In this document: positions 44,337 to 52,575 of the stretch, one piece after another
How the letters are laid out: the number at the start of each line of letters is the position of its first letter
Numbering within the stretch: the stretch's first letter is position 1
Origin: Rariglobus sp967755175
Lineage (GTDB): Bacteria; Verrucomicrobiota; Verrucomicrobiia; Opitutales; Opitutaceae
Direction of reading: 5' to 3'
Assembly: GCA_967755175.1 (NCBI GenBank)
Contig: CBRAFO010000001.1
Location: 61,801-125,800, forward strand
Length of the DNA stretch: 64,000 nucleotides
Notes under the pieces: generated by a model
What the model was told of the DNA's origin: nothing
Databases searched by the model: none
Seen by the model: only the letters and a program-made list of their open reading frames with translations
Program-made: the position numbers and the translations under genes

Positions 44337-44432
44337 TTTTCCGCGGATTACACGAATTGACGCGGATTTCGGAAAGAACCAATAGGCGAGGATCGAGGTA
44401 TTTATCCGCGGTTATCTGCGTTATCCGCGGAA
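44337..44432. repeat. intergenic inverted repeat between fabZ and fabI
   Basis: The ends TTTTCCGCGGA and TCCGCGGAAA are inverted. Inside, CGCGGATTTC and ATCCGCGGTTATCTGCG echo the same unit. This element fills the fabZ-fabI gap and translates to the PRITQITADK-type artefact seen in other genomes. Confidence 0.65.
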
Positions 44433-44434
44433 AC

Positions 44435-44899
44435 TCATTGCTGAGCCTGCTGCTGCTGGCCCTCGGGGGTTTTCCACGCGACGGCGAAGTCCACCGTGAG
44501 CACGCGGGTGCCATCGGCTTTCTTGATCGCGCCGACCATCATGGTGAAGCCGCCGACGACTTCCTTCTTCTTCACCTCAATGACGATCTGGTCGCCGGGA
44601 TAAATCGGGTTACGGAAACGCACGTCGTTGATCTTCGCGAGCAACGGCACGCCCTCACCCGGCTTGGCGCCCGCCGCCAGAGCCTGACGAGCCATGAACA
44701 GCGCGCCAGTTTGGAAGACCGCTTCGCACAACAACACGCCAGGCGTGATGGGCGCGTTGGGATAGTGGCCCTTATAGAAATCTTCCTCCGCGCGCCAAGT
44801 GCGGCGAGCAGTGAGGCTGTCAGTGGTTTCGGCGACGATTTCGTCGACGAAAAGGAAAGGAGGCCGGTGAGGGATGAGGTCGGTGACGGCTGGAAACAT
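44435..44899 (-). CDS. fabZ: 3-hydroxyacyl-ACP dehydratase (FabZ type)
   Basis: The product has 154 residues from the ATG at 44899. Single hot-dog fold: IPHRPPFLFVDEI, the central helix YKGHYPNAPITPGVLLCEAV with catalytic His45 and Glu59, then FRNPIYPGDQIVIEV. Cytoplasmic dehydration of 3-hydroxyacyl-ACP. It precedes fabI and oleA on the same strand, suggesting a dedicated acyl-chain unit. The C-terminus ends in a short Gln-rich tail. Confidence 0.92.
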   Translation of the reverse strand: MFPAVTDLIPHRPPFLFVDEIVAETTDSLTARRTWRAEEDFYKGHYPNAPITPGVLLCEAVFQTGALFMARQALAAGAKPGEGVPLLAKINDVRFRNPIYPGDQIVIEVKKKEVVGGFTMMVGAIKKADGTRVLTVDFAVAWKTPEGQQQQAQQ

Positions 44900-44954
44900 G
44901 CGAACGTAAAAGACACCGCGCCCTCCCCTCGCCTGCAAGGTCGGAATCAACGTC

Positions 44955-45359
44955 TCAATTGAGCGTCGTCCTGACGTTTACGCGCCCACGGGTCGCCCGC
45001 GAATACGGGCAGGTCTCATGCGCGAGGGCGATGATGTGCCGGGCCTTGTCTTCGTCCACGCCGGGCAAGGTCACGCTCAACTCCACGTCAAAGGGCCGTT
45101 CTTCGTCAGATTGCAGGAGCACGCGGGCAATCACTGTCGTGCCATGGACGTTAACAGCGGTCTGCTCCGCGTGATGCAGGACCGCGCTATGGAAACAGGC
45201 CGCCCACGCCGCCCCGAAAAGATGCTCCGGAGTCAGCCCTTGGGCAGTGCCATCGGACGGGGTGAGCTGAAGGTTAAAACCCGGTTCGGCAGTTTCGACC
45301 GTGCCGGTGCGTCCGCCTTGCGAAATAGTCTCTGCGATGGTTGTGGTGAGAGTTTTCAT
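44955..45359 (-). CDS. ohr: organic hydroperoxide resistance protein (Ohr/OsmC family)
   Basis: The product has 134 residues from the ATG at 45359; the longer open frame translates the intergenic repeat. The reactive cysteines are Cys55 in GAAWAACFHSAV and Cys117 in AHETCPYSRATRG, spaced as in Ohr. TPEHLFGAAWAAC is the OsmC/Ohr signature. It reduces organic hydroperoxides with lipoylated proteins as donors. The gene lies 55 bases upstream of fabZ on the same strand. Confidence 0.93.
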   Translation of the reverse strand: MKTLTTTIAETISQGGRTGTVETAEPGFNLQLTPSDGTAQGLTPEHLFGAAWAACFHSAVLHHAEQTAVNVHGTTVIARVLLQSDEERPFDVELSVTLPGVDEDKARHIIALAHETCPYSRATRGRVNVRTTLN

Positions 45360-45477
45360 GATTTGAAGGGGTTGGTAATTCCGCGTGGGAACACCTGTCC
45401 CAGCGACCCCAGACGGGTAACCTGCCGCCCCGTTTGGTTCCCCCAAATATGCGTGGTATGGCGTGGCCCGGGTATGA

Positions 45478-45712
45478 AGTGGCACGGGCATCTTGCCCGT
45501 GGGATTGAAGACATGGGCGAGACACCAATACCCGGAACGAAGGGAGCGGCGACGTCCTCGTCGCCGGGGGCTGGGCGGCAGGAATGCCGCCCCTCCGGGG
45601 GAGCGGCGGCATTCCTGCCGCCGAAGTCGGCGACGGGGACGTCGCCGCTCCTTACTGCACGTCTGTTTTTCTTCAGTGAACAGTATTGGGCGAGACACCC
45701 ATGCCACCTCAC
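45478..45712. repeat. composite palindromic repeat, copy 2
   Basis: The core 45540-45652 is nearly identical to 41271-41379, with the same four hairpins in the same order. Its left side carries the paired CACGGGCATCTTGCCCGTG hairpin and its right side ends in CAGTATTGGGCGAGACACCC. It fills the ohr/GT61 gap. Confidence 0.85.
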
Positions 45713-45715
45713 TGC

Positions 45716-46699
45716 CTAATCCAAAGCCGTCATAACCCCGTTCAGATCAGTCGAAATATCTTCCCGGTTGGCCTTCAGGTTGCAGGCGAGCGCAGCGCCT
45801 TCCCCGGAAACCACCGGGCGATAATCCAGCCCCTTCATCGCGGCCAGTCGCCAAAAACACGGGTTAACGTAAGCACGATTAAACAGCTCCACCACCCGCG
45901 TGCCCGGCTGGCAAAACGCCAGATTAGCCAACCCCGCCCCATGCGGGGCCACGATCACCTTCGCCTGAGCGAAGGCGTTGATCTGCTCCGTCCACGACAG
46001 CTCTTCCGTGCGGACTTTCCTGAAGCCGCGAGCCTCCAAGTGGCGCCATAGTTCCGCCTCGTTCGTCACCCGACGTCGGCCCGCGTTTTCGCGGGTGATG
46101 TAGAGGCACTCCCCCTGCCCTGCGCCTCGTTCGCACAGCGGCTCGGTGAACTCGGTCAGCAAACGAAGCACCTGCGGAGTCGGGCAACCAGACCGGCCAA
46201 CCAAGCTCGGGATGATCAACTGTTCGCACTCGAAGTGTGAATACCGCTTCGCCTCCAGCACTCGCTCCGAGAATCGCCCGAGCGCGAACGCCTCACGAAT
46301 GAACGGCGCATCGGTGTGGGCGATCAGGTTTTCGGTCGTCTGCCCGCTGCGAGCCAACAGGAGCAGGCGTGGCAGCTCTTCGAGGAGCCAGTGACAATAC
46401 CCCGAACCCAACGTGACCGCGACCACCGCGATCTCACCGGGCACGAAGATCGGCGGCCGGATCTTGGCGTAGGATCGCAGCCAGTGGTCCTCAAACGGTT
46501 TCCCGAAATCCTCCGAAACATCGCGTGCCACAGAGCGCCCGTCGGGAGCGAGCACCACGCCCGGTCCGAAGACACGCCCGCCGGGCAAGCGCGCGATAAA
46601 GTCGGGCTCCAGATCGACCGTGGCGAACTGCGCTAAAAACGCCCCCACCTCGGCGGACGCTTGTGCAGGCAGCGGATAATCGACCCGCTCCGTGCGCAT
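45716..46699 (-). CDS. glycosyltransferase family 61 protein
   Basis: The product has 327 residues from the ATG at 46699. GT61 (DUF563/EOGT-like) pattern: GSGYCHWLLEELPRLLLL in the middle, CLYITRENAGRRRVTNEAEL, then the C-terminal VIVAPHGAGLANLAFCQPGT and VVELFN with the invariant HGAG. No signal peptide, so presumably a cytosolic enzyme of polysaccharide or glycan synthesis. No other glycan genes adjoin it; repeats lie on both sides. Confidence 0.85.
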   Translation of the reverse strand: MRTERVDYPLPAQASAEVGAFLAQFATVDLEPDFIARLPGGRVFGPGVVLAPDGRSVARDVSEDFGKPFEDHWLRSYAKIRPPIFVPGEIAVVAVTLGSGYCHWLLEELPRLLLLARSGQTTENLIAHTDAPFIREAFALGRFSERVLEAKRYSHFECEQLIIPSLVGRSGCPTPQVLRLLTEFTEPLCERGAGQGECLYITRENAGRRRVTNEAELWRHLEARGFRKVRTEELSWTEQINAFAQAKVIVAPHGAGLANLAFCQPGTRVVELFNRAYVNPCFWRLAAMKGLDYRPVVSGEGAALACNLKANREDISTDLNGVMTALD

Positions 46700-46737
46700 C
46701 GGCAGCGTAATAAGAGGGCAAAGGTCTGCCTCGGGGC

Positions 46738-46820
46738 GTGGCACGGGCATCTTGCCCGTGGGCGGAGCGTGTATCGTGTCCGCTTGGTTCCGAGCCCATG
46801 GGCAAGATGCCCATGCCACT
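46738..46820. repeat. paired-hairpin intergenic repeat (GQDARAT type)
   Basis: GTGGCACGGGCATCTTGCCCGTG and, after about 37 bases, CATGGGCAAGATGCCCATGCCAC form two hairpins and also pair with each other. They lie between the helicase gene and the GT61 gene. Confidence 0.88.
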
Positions 46821-46925
46821 TTACTGCTGGTGCCGCCGAACCTCGGGAGCAAATCCCCCAAGCGTTCGCACGCAGTTGGAGGCGGAAGATAGACGTGGGC
46901 GGGAGCGGACACAGACGATGTCGTC

Positions 46926-48287
46926 TCAACGCCGACGCGGCGGCGTGCGTGGCGACCAGGAGAAATACTCACCGAGCTTCGGCTCCTCCGGGGCGCCCGC
47001 GCTCGGCTTCTGTGCCGATTTACCGGTGGAGGCGGCGGGCGGCGTTGGCGGCAGCCCGGCGGCTTCGCGCAACTTATCCTTCTTGCTCTTGCCCTTTCCC
47101 TTGATCCCCCCGGTCTGCGGCGGTGCGGGCACGATGGTTTCAAGCGGCTCAAAGCCGGCAATCTGTTCGCGCGGCAAGTCGAGACGATTGCGCTTCTCGA
47201 TGAGGCGGAAATGCGCGTCGGTCTCCGCGCTGATAAAGCTCACCGCGACGCCGCTCTCTCCTGCCCGGCCGGTGCGGCCGATGCGGTGGATGTAGTCGGC
47301 CGGCGAACGCGGCAGGTCGTAATTCACGACGACGGGCAACTGCTCGATGTCGATGCCGCGCGAGGCAACGTCCGTGGCAATGAGCACGCGCAAACGGCTC
47401 GCCTTGAAATCGGCCAGGACTTGCGTGCGGCCACCCTGGCTGAGTTCGCCGTGCAAAGCGCCCGCCTGGATGCCGAGGCGGCATAGCTTCTCGGCCACGT
47501 GTTCGGTAGCGTATTTCGTGGAGACGAATACCAGCACGCGTTTCCAGTCGTGCAGCACGATGAGATTCCGAAGGAGTTGGGTGCGCTGCGGCACATCGAC
47601 CTCGATGGCGCGCTGGAGGATGTCGGGCTTCCCCTCGGGCGTGGCGGCGATCGCGATGCGCACCGGGCTTACTAGGAGGTTTTCCGCCAGCGCCTGCACC
47701 GCCTTGGGGAACGTCGCTGAAAAAAGCAGTGTCTGGCGGCGGGCGGGCAACAGGGCCACGATGCGCGCCAGTTCGTCGGCAAACCCGAGTGCGAACAACC
47801 GATCCGCTTCGTCGAGGACGAGTGTCGCCACGTGCGAGAGCGACACGGCGTTGTGATCGATCAAATCGAGCAGACGGCCGGGTGTCGCCACGATGATGTC
47901 GGCGCCACCGCCGAGCGCCATCATCTGCGGGTTAATGGACACGCCTCCGATCACGACGAGCGTCTTGAGCGCGGCGTCTTGAGAAAGATGCTGCCCGTAG
48001 TCCTGGATTTCACCGGCGACCTGCGCGGCGAGCTCGCGTGTGGGGACGAGGATCAACGCGCGCACAAACCGTCCGCGTCCGCGAGGACCATCGGCGACCA
48101 AGCGCTCGATGATCGGCAGGACAAAGGCGGCGGTTTTTCCCGAGCCGGTTTGCGCTGAGGCCCACACGTCGGAGCCACGCAGCACGGCGGGGATGGCTGC
48201 AATCTGAATGGGGGTCGCTTCGGTGTGATTCCGCTCGGCCAGAGCAGCGAGCAGCGGTGAAGAAAGGCCGAGGGAAGAAAACGACAT
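46926..48287 (-). CDS. DEAD-box ATP-dependent RNA helicase (RhlE-like)
   Basis: The product has 453 residues from the ATG at 48287. Q motif (SFSSLGLSSPLL...TPIQIAAIP), Walker A AQTGSGKT (45-52), PTRELAAQV, DEAD box LDEADR (159-163), FSATFPK, VFVSTKYATEHVAEKL, ATDVASRGIDIEQLPVVVNYDLP and HRIGRTGRAGESG. The C-terminal 75 residues are basic and Pro/Lys-rich and probably bind RNA. RNA remodelling, ribosome assembly or decay. Monocistronic between repeats. Confidence 0.94.
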   Translation of the reverse strand: MSFSSLGLSSPLLAALAERNHTEATPIQIAAIPAVLRGSDVWASAQTGSGKTAAFVLPIIERLVADGPRGRGRFVRALILVPTRELAAQVAGEIQDYGQHLSQDAALKTLVVIGGVSINPQMMALGGGADIIVATPGRLLDLIDHNAVSLSHVATLVLDEADRLFALGFADELARIVALLPARRQTLLFSATFPKAVQALAENLLVSPVRIAIAATPEGKPDILQRAIEVDVPQRTQLLRNLIVLHDWKRVLVFVSTKYATEHVAEKLCRLGIQAGALHGELSQGGRTQVLADFKASRLRVLIATDVASRGIDIEQLPVVVNYDLPRSPADYIHRIGRTGRAGESGVAVSFISAETDAHFRLIEKRNRLDLPREQIAGFEPLETIVPAPPQTGGIKGKGKSKKDKLREAAGLPPTPPAASTGKSAQKPSAGAPEEPKLGEYFSWSPRTPPRRR

Positions 48288-48341
48288 GGGCACAGAGATG
48301 AGCGCAGTGAGCGCCTGTTGGAATGCTAAAGGTGGGATCGA

Positions 48342-48412
48342 TGTGGCATGGGCATCTTGCCCATGGATCGGGACTGCTTTCCTCGGATCATGGGCGGGAC
48401 GCCCATGCCACT
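48342..48412. repeat. paired-hairpin intergenic repeat (GQDARAT type)
   Basis: TGGCATGGGCATCTTGCCCATG and CATGGGCGGGACGCCCATGCCA hairpins about 28 bases apart, between the helicase start and the stop of the peroxidase gene. Confidence 0.88.
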
Positions 48413-48431
48413 AAGACCTTCCCACGTCGGA

Positions 48432-48977
48432 TCACTTGGCCGCCAACGCGGCTTCAACCGCTTTGACCAACTCGGCGGACTCAGGGGTGACTTTGGAGTC
48501 GTAGCGAGCGATCACCTGGCCGTCGGTGCCGACGAGGAACTTGTTGAAGTTCCAGCTGATCTTGCCGGGAAACTTCGCACCTTCGCCCGAGAGAAACGTG
48601 TAGAGCGGATGCCGTCCCGGGCCGTTGACCTCGACCTTGGCGAAGAGCGGAAACTTAACATCGAATTTCAACGAGCAGAACTCCGCGATCTCCGCCTCGG
48701 TGCCCGGCTCTTGTCCGCCGAACTGGTTACACGGGAAGCCCAGGACGACGAGCCCCTGATCCTTGTATTTGGCGTAGAGCGCTTCGAGGCCGGTGTATTG
48801 TTTGGTGAAGCCGCATTTCGACGCGACGTTGACGATGAGCAGCACCTTGCCGCGGTAGCTATCGAGACGCGTATCCGCGCCCTTGATGTCCTTGACGGTG
48901 ATGTCGAATACGGAGGCGGCGTGCATGGTGGGGATAACGGCGGTGAACAAAGCGGCGAGGAGGAAGAGGGTTTTCAC
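48432..48977 (-). CDS. glutathione peroxidase-family protein, exported
   Basis: The product has 181 residues from a GTG at 48977, giving a clean signal peptide (KTLFLLAALFTAV...MHA). Earlier in-frame codons lie inside a hairpin repeat, so this start is preferred. Catalytic tetrad: Cys55 (NVASKCGFTKQY, cysteine not selenocysteine), Gln85 (GFPCNQFGGQEPG), Trp142 and Asn143 (ISWNFNKFLV). Probably thioredoxin-dependent peroxide reduction in the periplasm. It faces a 480-base gap upstream. Confidence 0.92.
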   Translation of the reverse strand: MKTLFLLAALFTAVIPTMHAASVFDITVKDIKGADTRLDSYRGKVLLIVNVASKCGFTKQYTGLEALYAKYKDQGLVVLGFPCNQFGGQEPGTEAEIAEFCSLKFDVKFPLFAKVEVNGPGRHPLYTFLSGEGAKFPGKISWNFNKFLVGTDGQVIARYDSKVTPESAELVKAVEAALAAK

Positions 48978-48984
48978 GGGTTTG

Positions 48985-49512
48985 AGGTGGCACGGGCATC
49001 TTGCCCGTGGGATGGGAGACTTAGACAAGCTGGAATAAGAAATCGAACTCTACGAGCCACGGAGTTTTGAACCGCTAATGGGCGCGAGACCCGATAACCC
49101 CGATCAATTCTCGATCCTTGTCACAGAGCTGCACAGAGCTCCGACACAGAGCACAGCAAGAGGCCGATCCGCCGACTCCGTTCTCTGTGACGCTCCATGC
49201 AACTCTGTGGCACCCTCCGAAACCCGATCCAGTGAACACGAATCAGCACTCCCGTCGGCACCGTTCCTGATTTCCAGCTTTCCACATTAAATCCCGTCTC
49301 CCTGCTCCGTCGGCGATTAGCCGGAGCCGCACCCCAAGAATCGCCACTTTGGGCGATTCATTAGTGGTCCAAACTTCCGACCGATCCGGTTGAACCGCTA
49401 ATGGGCGCTAATTCCCGCTAATCCGATCCCGCCGGCACCGTTCCTGATTTCCCGCTTTCCACATTAAATCCCATCTCCCTGCCCCGCCGGCGGGCAAGAT
49501 GCCCATGCCACA
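48985..49512. other. gap with split repeat, direct repeats and small hairpins
   Basis: No gene. Half of a paired-hairpin repeat lies at 48985-49012 and the other half (GGGCAAGATGCCCATGCCAC) at 49491-49510, so one element seems to have been opened by about 470 bases. Inside are a 64-base direct repeat (49252-49315 and 49429-49492, about 90% alike by eye), the phrase GAACCGCTAATGGGCGC at about 49069 and again at 49392, the inverted pair GTCACAGAG (49120) / CTCTGTGAC (49183), and an 8-bp hairpin GAATCGCC-ACTTTG-GGCGATTC (49338-49359). Confidence 0.75.
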
Positions 49513-50964
49513 TTACTGAGCGGCCGCCGCCTTCTGCTTCAGCGCGAAGATGTATTTGTCGATCTTGTTGGACGTGATGACTCCGTAATTAATCGTGCCC
49601 AACCAGCCCGACATGATGATGCCCACACTGCCGGCATGGAACAACCCCGGGAGCTTTTCCGATAGGTTCATCGAGACCGGCAATCCCTCAAACTTGGTGC
49701 CGAACGACGTGCCTTGAGAATGCGTCGTGTAACGCTCGATCGTGCGGGGCGTGGCGGCTTCCTTCCAATCGATCTTGGCGCGCACATCGGGAATGTATTT
49801 TTCGAGCGAGACGATGCTCTCCTCGATCAGGCGGGCCTTGTGCTTTTCGTAATCCTCCTCGGACAAGCTGTTCCAGTCCGGATAACGACCGTTCAGCGAA
49901 GCGACCACCGTGTAGCGATCGGAGCCGGGGCGCGTGTCGGGGTAATACACCGAGAACGTGCGGCTGGTCGTGTGCAACGAGGTGAGTTCTTCGTTGCTGT
50001 ATTCAGGAGCCTCCGACGTGAAAACGAGATCGCCGATGTGCGGGATCGACTCGCCCTTGCGGATGCCGAGATAGACCTGACAGGAGCTCGTGTTGATGCG
50101 CACGGCCTTGGCCTGCTCGATGAAGTCAGCGGGGAAGTTCTCCTCACCGGCGAGGCGGAAGATTGTGTTCTTGATGTTGGCGTTGGAGAGGACCGCCTTG
50201 GCGCGGATCACGCGTCCGTTTTTGGCCACGATACCGCAGGCGACCTTCTGGCCATCGCGCTCTTCGACGAGGATCTTCTCAACGAGCACCTTTTTGCGAA
50301 GCTCGACGCCATTCTTGCGAAGCTCGTCGGCCATTTTCTCGATGAGCACATCGGAGCCGCCTTGGAACGTGTAAACGCCCGCGCCCATGAAGTTGGAGAA
50401 CACGATGCCGAACGTGATCGCCGGGTCGTCGAAGTTGGAGCCGTTGGCGTAGGAGATCGGCTCCATGAGCAGACGGTGCACATCGGGGCGGCCCGGGAAA
50501 AAGCGGTTGAACATCTGCCCCGTGGTCTCGGGGTTGTTGTCGTAGTAGTTCATCGCCCGCAGGTGATCGTAGAACGACTCGACCTGCTCGCGCGGGAGTT
50601 TGAACTGCTCGACCAACACGCGCGTGTAGTCGTCGCGGGTGAAGGTGGTCCACACGTCCATCTGCGGATTCACGAAACGAATGTCCTTCAGCTGATGGAT
50701 GGAGTCGGCGATTTCCTTGGTCCAGTAGCGACGGCAGCTCTTGATCATGCCACTGGGGAAACCGTGCAGGGAGATGTCGAAGATGTGTCCGCCCTTGCGC
50801 GTGAACCACGTGGCGAGACCGCCGAACTGGTAGTGGTGTTCGAGCAGGAGGACCTTGTGACCGGCCTTCGCGAGGACGTTGGCGCCGGTCATGCCGCCCA
50901 GGCCGGAGCCAATGACGATCACGTCGTATTCATCTGCAACACCTTTGAGCCAGTCGTAAGCCAT
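49513..50964 (-). CDS. phytoene desaturase/CrtISO-family FAD-dependent oxidoreductase
   Basis: The product has 483 residues. Dinucleotide motif YDVIVIGSGLGGMTGANVLAKAGHKVLLLEHH (about 14-44), GGLATWFTRKGGHIFD, FMGAGVYTFQGGSDVLIEKMA, and the C-terminal FAD contact PGLFHAGSVGIIMSGWLGTINYG. This is the CrtI/CrtISO/retinol-saturase superfamily, flavoenzymes that desaturate or isomerise polyenes. Substrate cannot be fixed, and no carotenoid genes lie nearby. Its first 14 codons and leader are repeated in degenerate form at 54950-55041. Confidence 0.9.
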   Translation of the reverse strand: MAYDWLKGVADEYDVIVIGSGLGGMTGANVLAKAGHKVLLLEHHYQFGGLATWFTRKGGHIFDISLHGFPSGMIKSCRRYWTKEIADSIHQLKDIRFVNPQMDVWTTFTRDDYTRVLVEQFKLPREQVESFYDHLRAMNYYDNNPETTGQMFNRFFPGRPDVHRLLMEPISYANGSNFDDPAITFGIVFSNFMGAGVYTFQGGSDVLIEKMADELRKNGVELRKKVLVEKILVEERDGQKVACGIVAKNGRVIRAKAVLSNANIKNTIFRLAGEENFPADFIEQAKAVRINTSSCQVYLGIRKGESIPHIGDLVFTSEAPEYSNEELTSLHTTSRTFSVYYPDTRPGSDRYTVVASLNGRYPDWNSLSEEDYEKHKARLIEESIVSLEKYIPDVRAKIDWKEAATPRTIERYTTHSQGTSFGTKFEGLPVSMNLSEKLPGLFHAGSVGIIMSGWLGTINYGVITSNKIDKYIFALKQKAAAAQ

Positions 50965-51013
50965 GAGGAAAAAGGGAGTGAGTGAAGGCGCGAAGTCTGC
51001 GGGCGCAAGGGGG
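50925..51013. repeat. 5' end and leader of the CrtI-like gene, repeat copy A
   Basis: This segment (codons 1-14 of the CrtI-like gene plus about 50 bases of leader, minus strand) recurs in the same orientation at 54950-55041 with about 85% identity by eye and a few short indels. The shared blocks include GAGCCAGTCGTAAGCCATGA and GAGTGAAGGCGCGAAG. Confidence 0.88.
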
Positions 51014-51240
51014 TTTTACATCCGGCCTCCCGGCTCGGGCCGCCATGAAGTGGCATGGGCGTCCCACTCATACCGGGGAGCGCACCCCTATCTCGCTTTA
51101 CCCCTGCCGTTCCCATCCTCGGCAGATTTGCATGGATTGCGGAGTTTCGGCTAACGGACAGCGGACGACATCGAATAAACAAAAAACAGCCCTCCTTCCC
51201 TTGACGACTCTGCTAGGGTGAAAAGGCTATCGGCTACACC

Positions 51241-51570
51241 GTGAGTCTCTCGTTTTTTAACGCCCGTCCCCAAAAGACAAACCGCCTCGTGAAAGGGTGT
51301 GCAGTGCTTTTGGCCGCGGTGGTGTTGCTGCTTGCGGTGCTCGCAGTTTGTCCGGCGGCGCATCAATGGCTCCACCACGATGCGGATCACGAGGATCATG
51401 AATGTGCAGTCACCTTGTTTGTCCACGGCATCACGACCCCGTTGGCGGCCGTGGCTTTGGTCCTGATTTCTTGGCGGATAATCAGTCACACGGTTCCTCT
51501 GGCGCGGGAGTTTTCGCTCCCGGCCGAACCCTGCCGGCTGCCTCAGGCACAGGCACCCCCGGTGGGCTGA
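51241..51570 (+). CDS. small His-rich membrane protein
   Basis: The product has 109 residues from a GTG start. Two hydrophobic helices (about 20-40 and 62-82) flank a short loop with a striking metal-ligand cluster, HQWLHHDADHEDHECAV (six His, four Asp/Glu and one Cys). I do not recognise the family. The position before an ABC transporter/lipoprotein/DUF3299 cluster suggests it senses or hands over metal ions. A TTGACG at 51201 could be a -35 element, but no good -10 follows. Coding status is supported by the amphipathic plan rather than homology. Confidence 0.65.
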   Translation: MSLSFFNARPQKTNRLVKGCAVLLAAVVLLLAVLAVCPAAHQWLHHDADHEDHECAVTLFVHGITTPLAAVALVLISWRIISHTVPLAREFSLPAEPCRLPQAQAPPVG

Positions 51571-51885
51571 GTCTTCGTTTGGTTCCTGTCGCGGCGGTTT
51601 CCTGACCGCCCGCTTGCCTTGGATTGCGCACGCAAGGCGTGGGCGCTCCGCAATTTGGCTCCCGTCGCGGCATTTACGGTGGCGTTAGCTGGCTGTTCTG
51701 ATCCCCGCGACAAGGTCGGCGGCTGACCAAGGAAATCCGTTGGGTTTTCATCACCGCCGGCCTTTCCCCTTTTCATGCGCCGACTCCTCCCTCGCCGCCC
51801 GTCACGTTCCTAAAAATCCATTCTGTTAAATGGGACCTGCCCTAGTGGCTCCCTTACCACCCACGCTCACCAACCGATTATTCTC
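51571..51885. other. 315-base gap without a recognised gene
   Basis: No gene or known riboswitch is seen. The region is GC-rich and continues in style from the preceding gene. Near its end, about 51818-51833, CCATTCTGTTAAATGG is a 5-bp inverted pair (CCATT/AATGG) in AT-richer sequence upstream of the ABC ATPase start. It could be part of an operator or promoter, but the evidence is weak. Confidence 0.4.
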
Positions 51886-52575
51886 ATGCCTCTTCTCTCA
51901 ATAACATCTCTCCGCAAGTCCTTCGTTTCTCCCGAAGGCACGCGTCACACCATCGTGGATATTCCCGGGTTTTCTCTCTCGGCTGGCCAGCACGTGGCAT
52001 TGCGGGGCGAGAGCGGTTCGGGGAAAACCACCTTCCTTCATTTGATCGCCGGGATTCTTGCGCCTGATTCGGGCGAGATCCTGATCGATGGTCAGAATAT
52101 GGCCGCTTTGTCCGAGCCGGCGCGCGACCGCCTCCGCGCCGCTTCGCTTGGCTATATCTTCCAAACCTTCAATCTGCTCCAAGGGTTCACCGTTCTTGAA
52201 AACGTCGAGCTGGGCATGGCCTTCGGTCCGTCGGGTATTGATCGGGAACGGGCAGCCGGCTTGCTCGCCCATGTCGGGCTTTCCGCGAGACTGAAACATC
52301 GCCCTTGCCAGCTTTCCACCGGGCAACAACAGCGCGTGGCCGTGGCGCGCGCGCTGGCCAACAAGCCCAAGCTCGTCATCGCCGACGAGCCCACCGGCAA
52401 TCTTGACCGCAAGCACTCCCGCGAGGCCATCTCCCTGATCCGTGAAACCTGCCGCGAGGCCGGCGCGGCGCTGCTCCTCGTGAGCCACGACGAGGAGGTG
52501 CTCTCGCAGTTTGAGGACACGCGGGACTTTGCCGCGATCAACCGCTCGTTGTCCGAAGTGGGAGGTGCGTCATGA
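51886..52575 (+). CDS. ABC transporter ATP-binding protein (LolD/MacB-like)
   Basis: The product has 229 residues. Walker A GESGSGKT (41-48), Q-loop YIFQTFNLLQGFT, signature LSTGQQQRVAVARAL (a Thr in place of the first Gly of LSGGQ), Walker B LVIADEPTGNLD and H-loop LLLVSHD. This is the type VII/MacB-LolD branch that works with FtsX-fold permeases. Its last codon overlaps the start of the permease gene (ATGA). Confidence 0.94.
   Translation: MPLLSITSLRKSFVSPEGTRHTIVDIPGFSLSAGQHVALRGESGSGKTTFLHLIAGILAPDSGEILIDGQNMAALSEPARDRLRAASLGYIFQTFNLLQGFTVLENVELGMAFGPSGIDRERAAGLLAHVGLSARLKHRPCQLSTGQQQRVAVARALANKPKLVIADEPTGNLDRKHSREAISLIRETCREAGAALLLVSHDEEVLSQFEDTRDFAAINRSLSEVGGAS

Noticed and set aside
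45357..45707. Extended ohr frame through the intergenic repeat
   Set aside because: The extra residues translate the palindromic repeats (Arg/Pro-rich) and are not protein-like.
46700..47161. Extended GT61 frame reaching into the helicase gene
   Set aside because: Only repeat and antisense helicase sequence; the ATG at 46699 fits the family.
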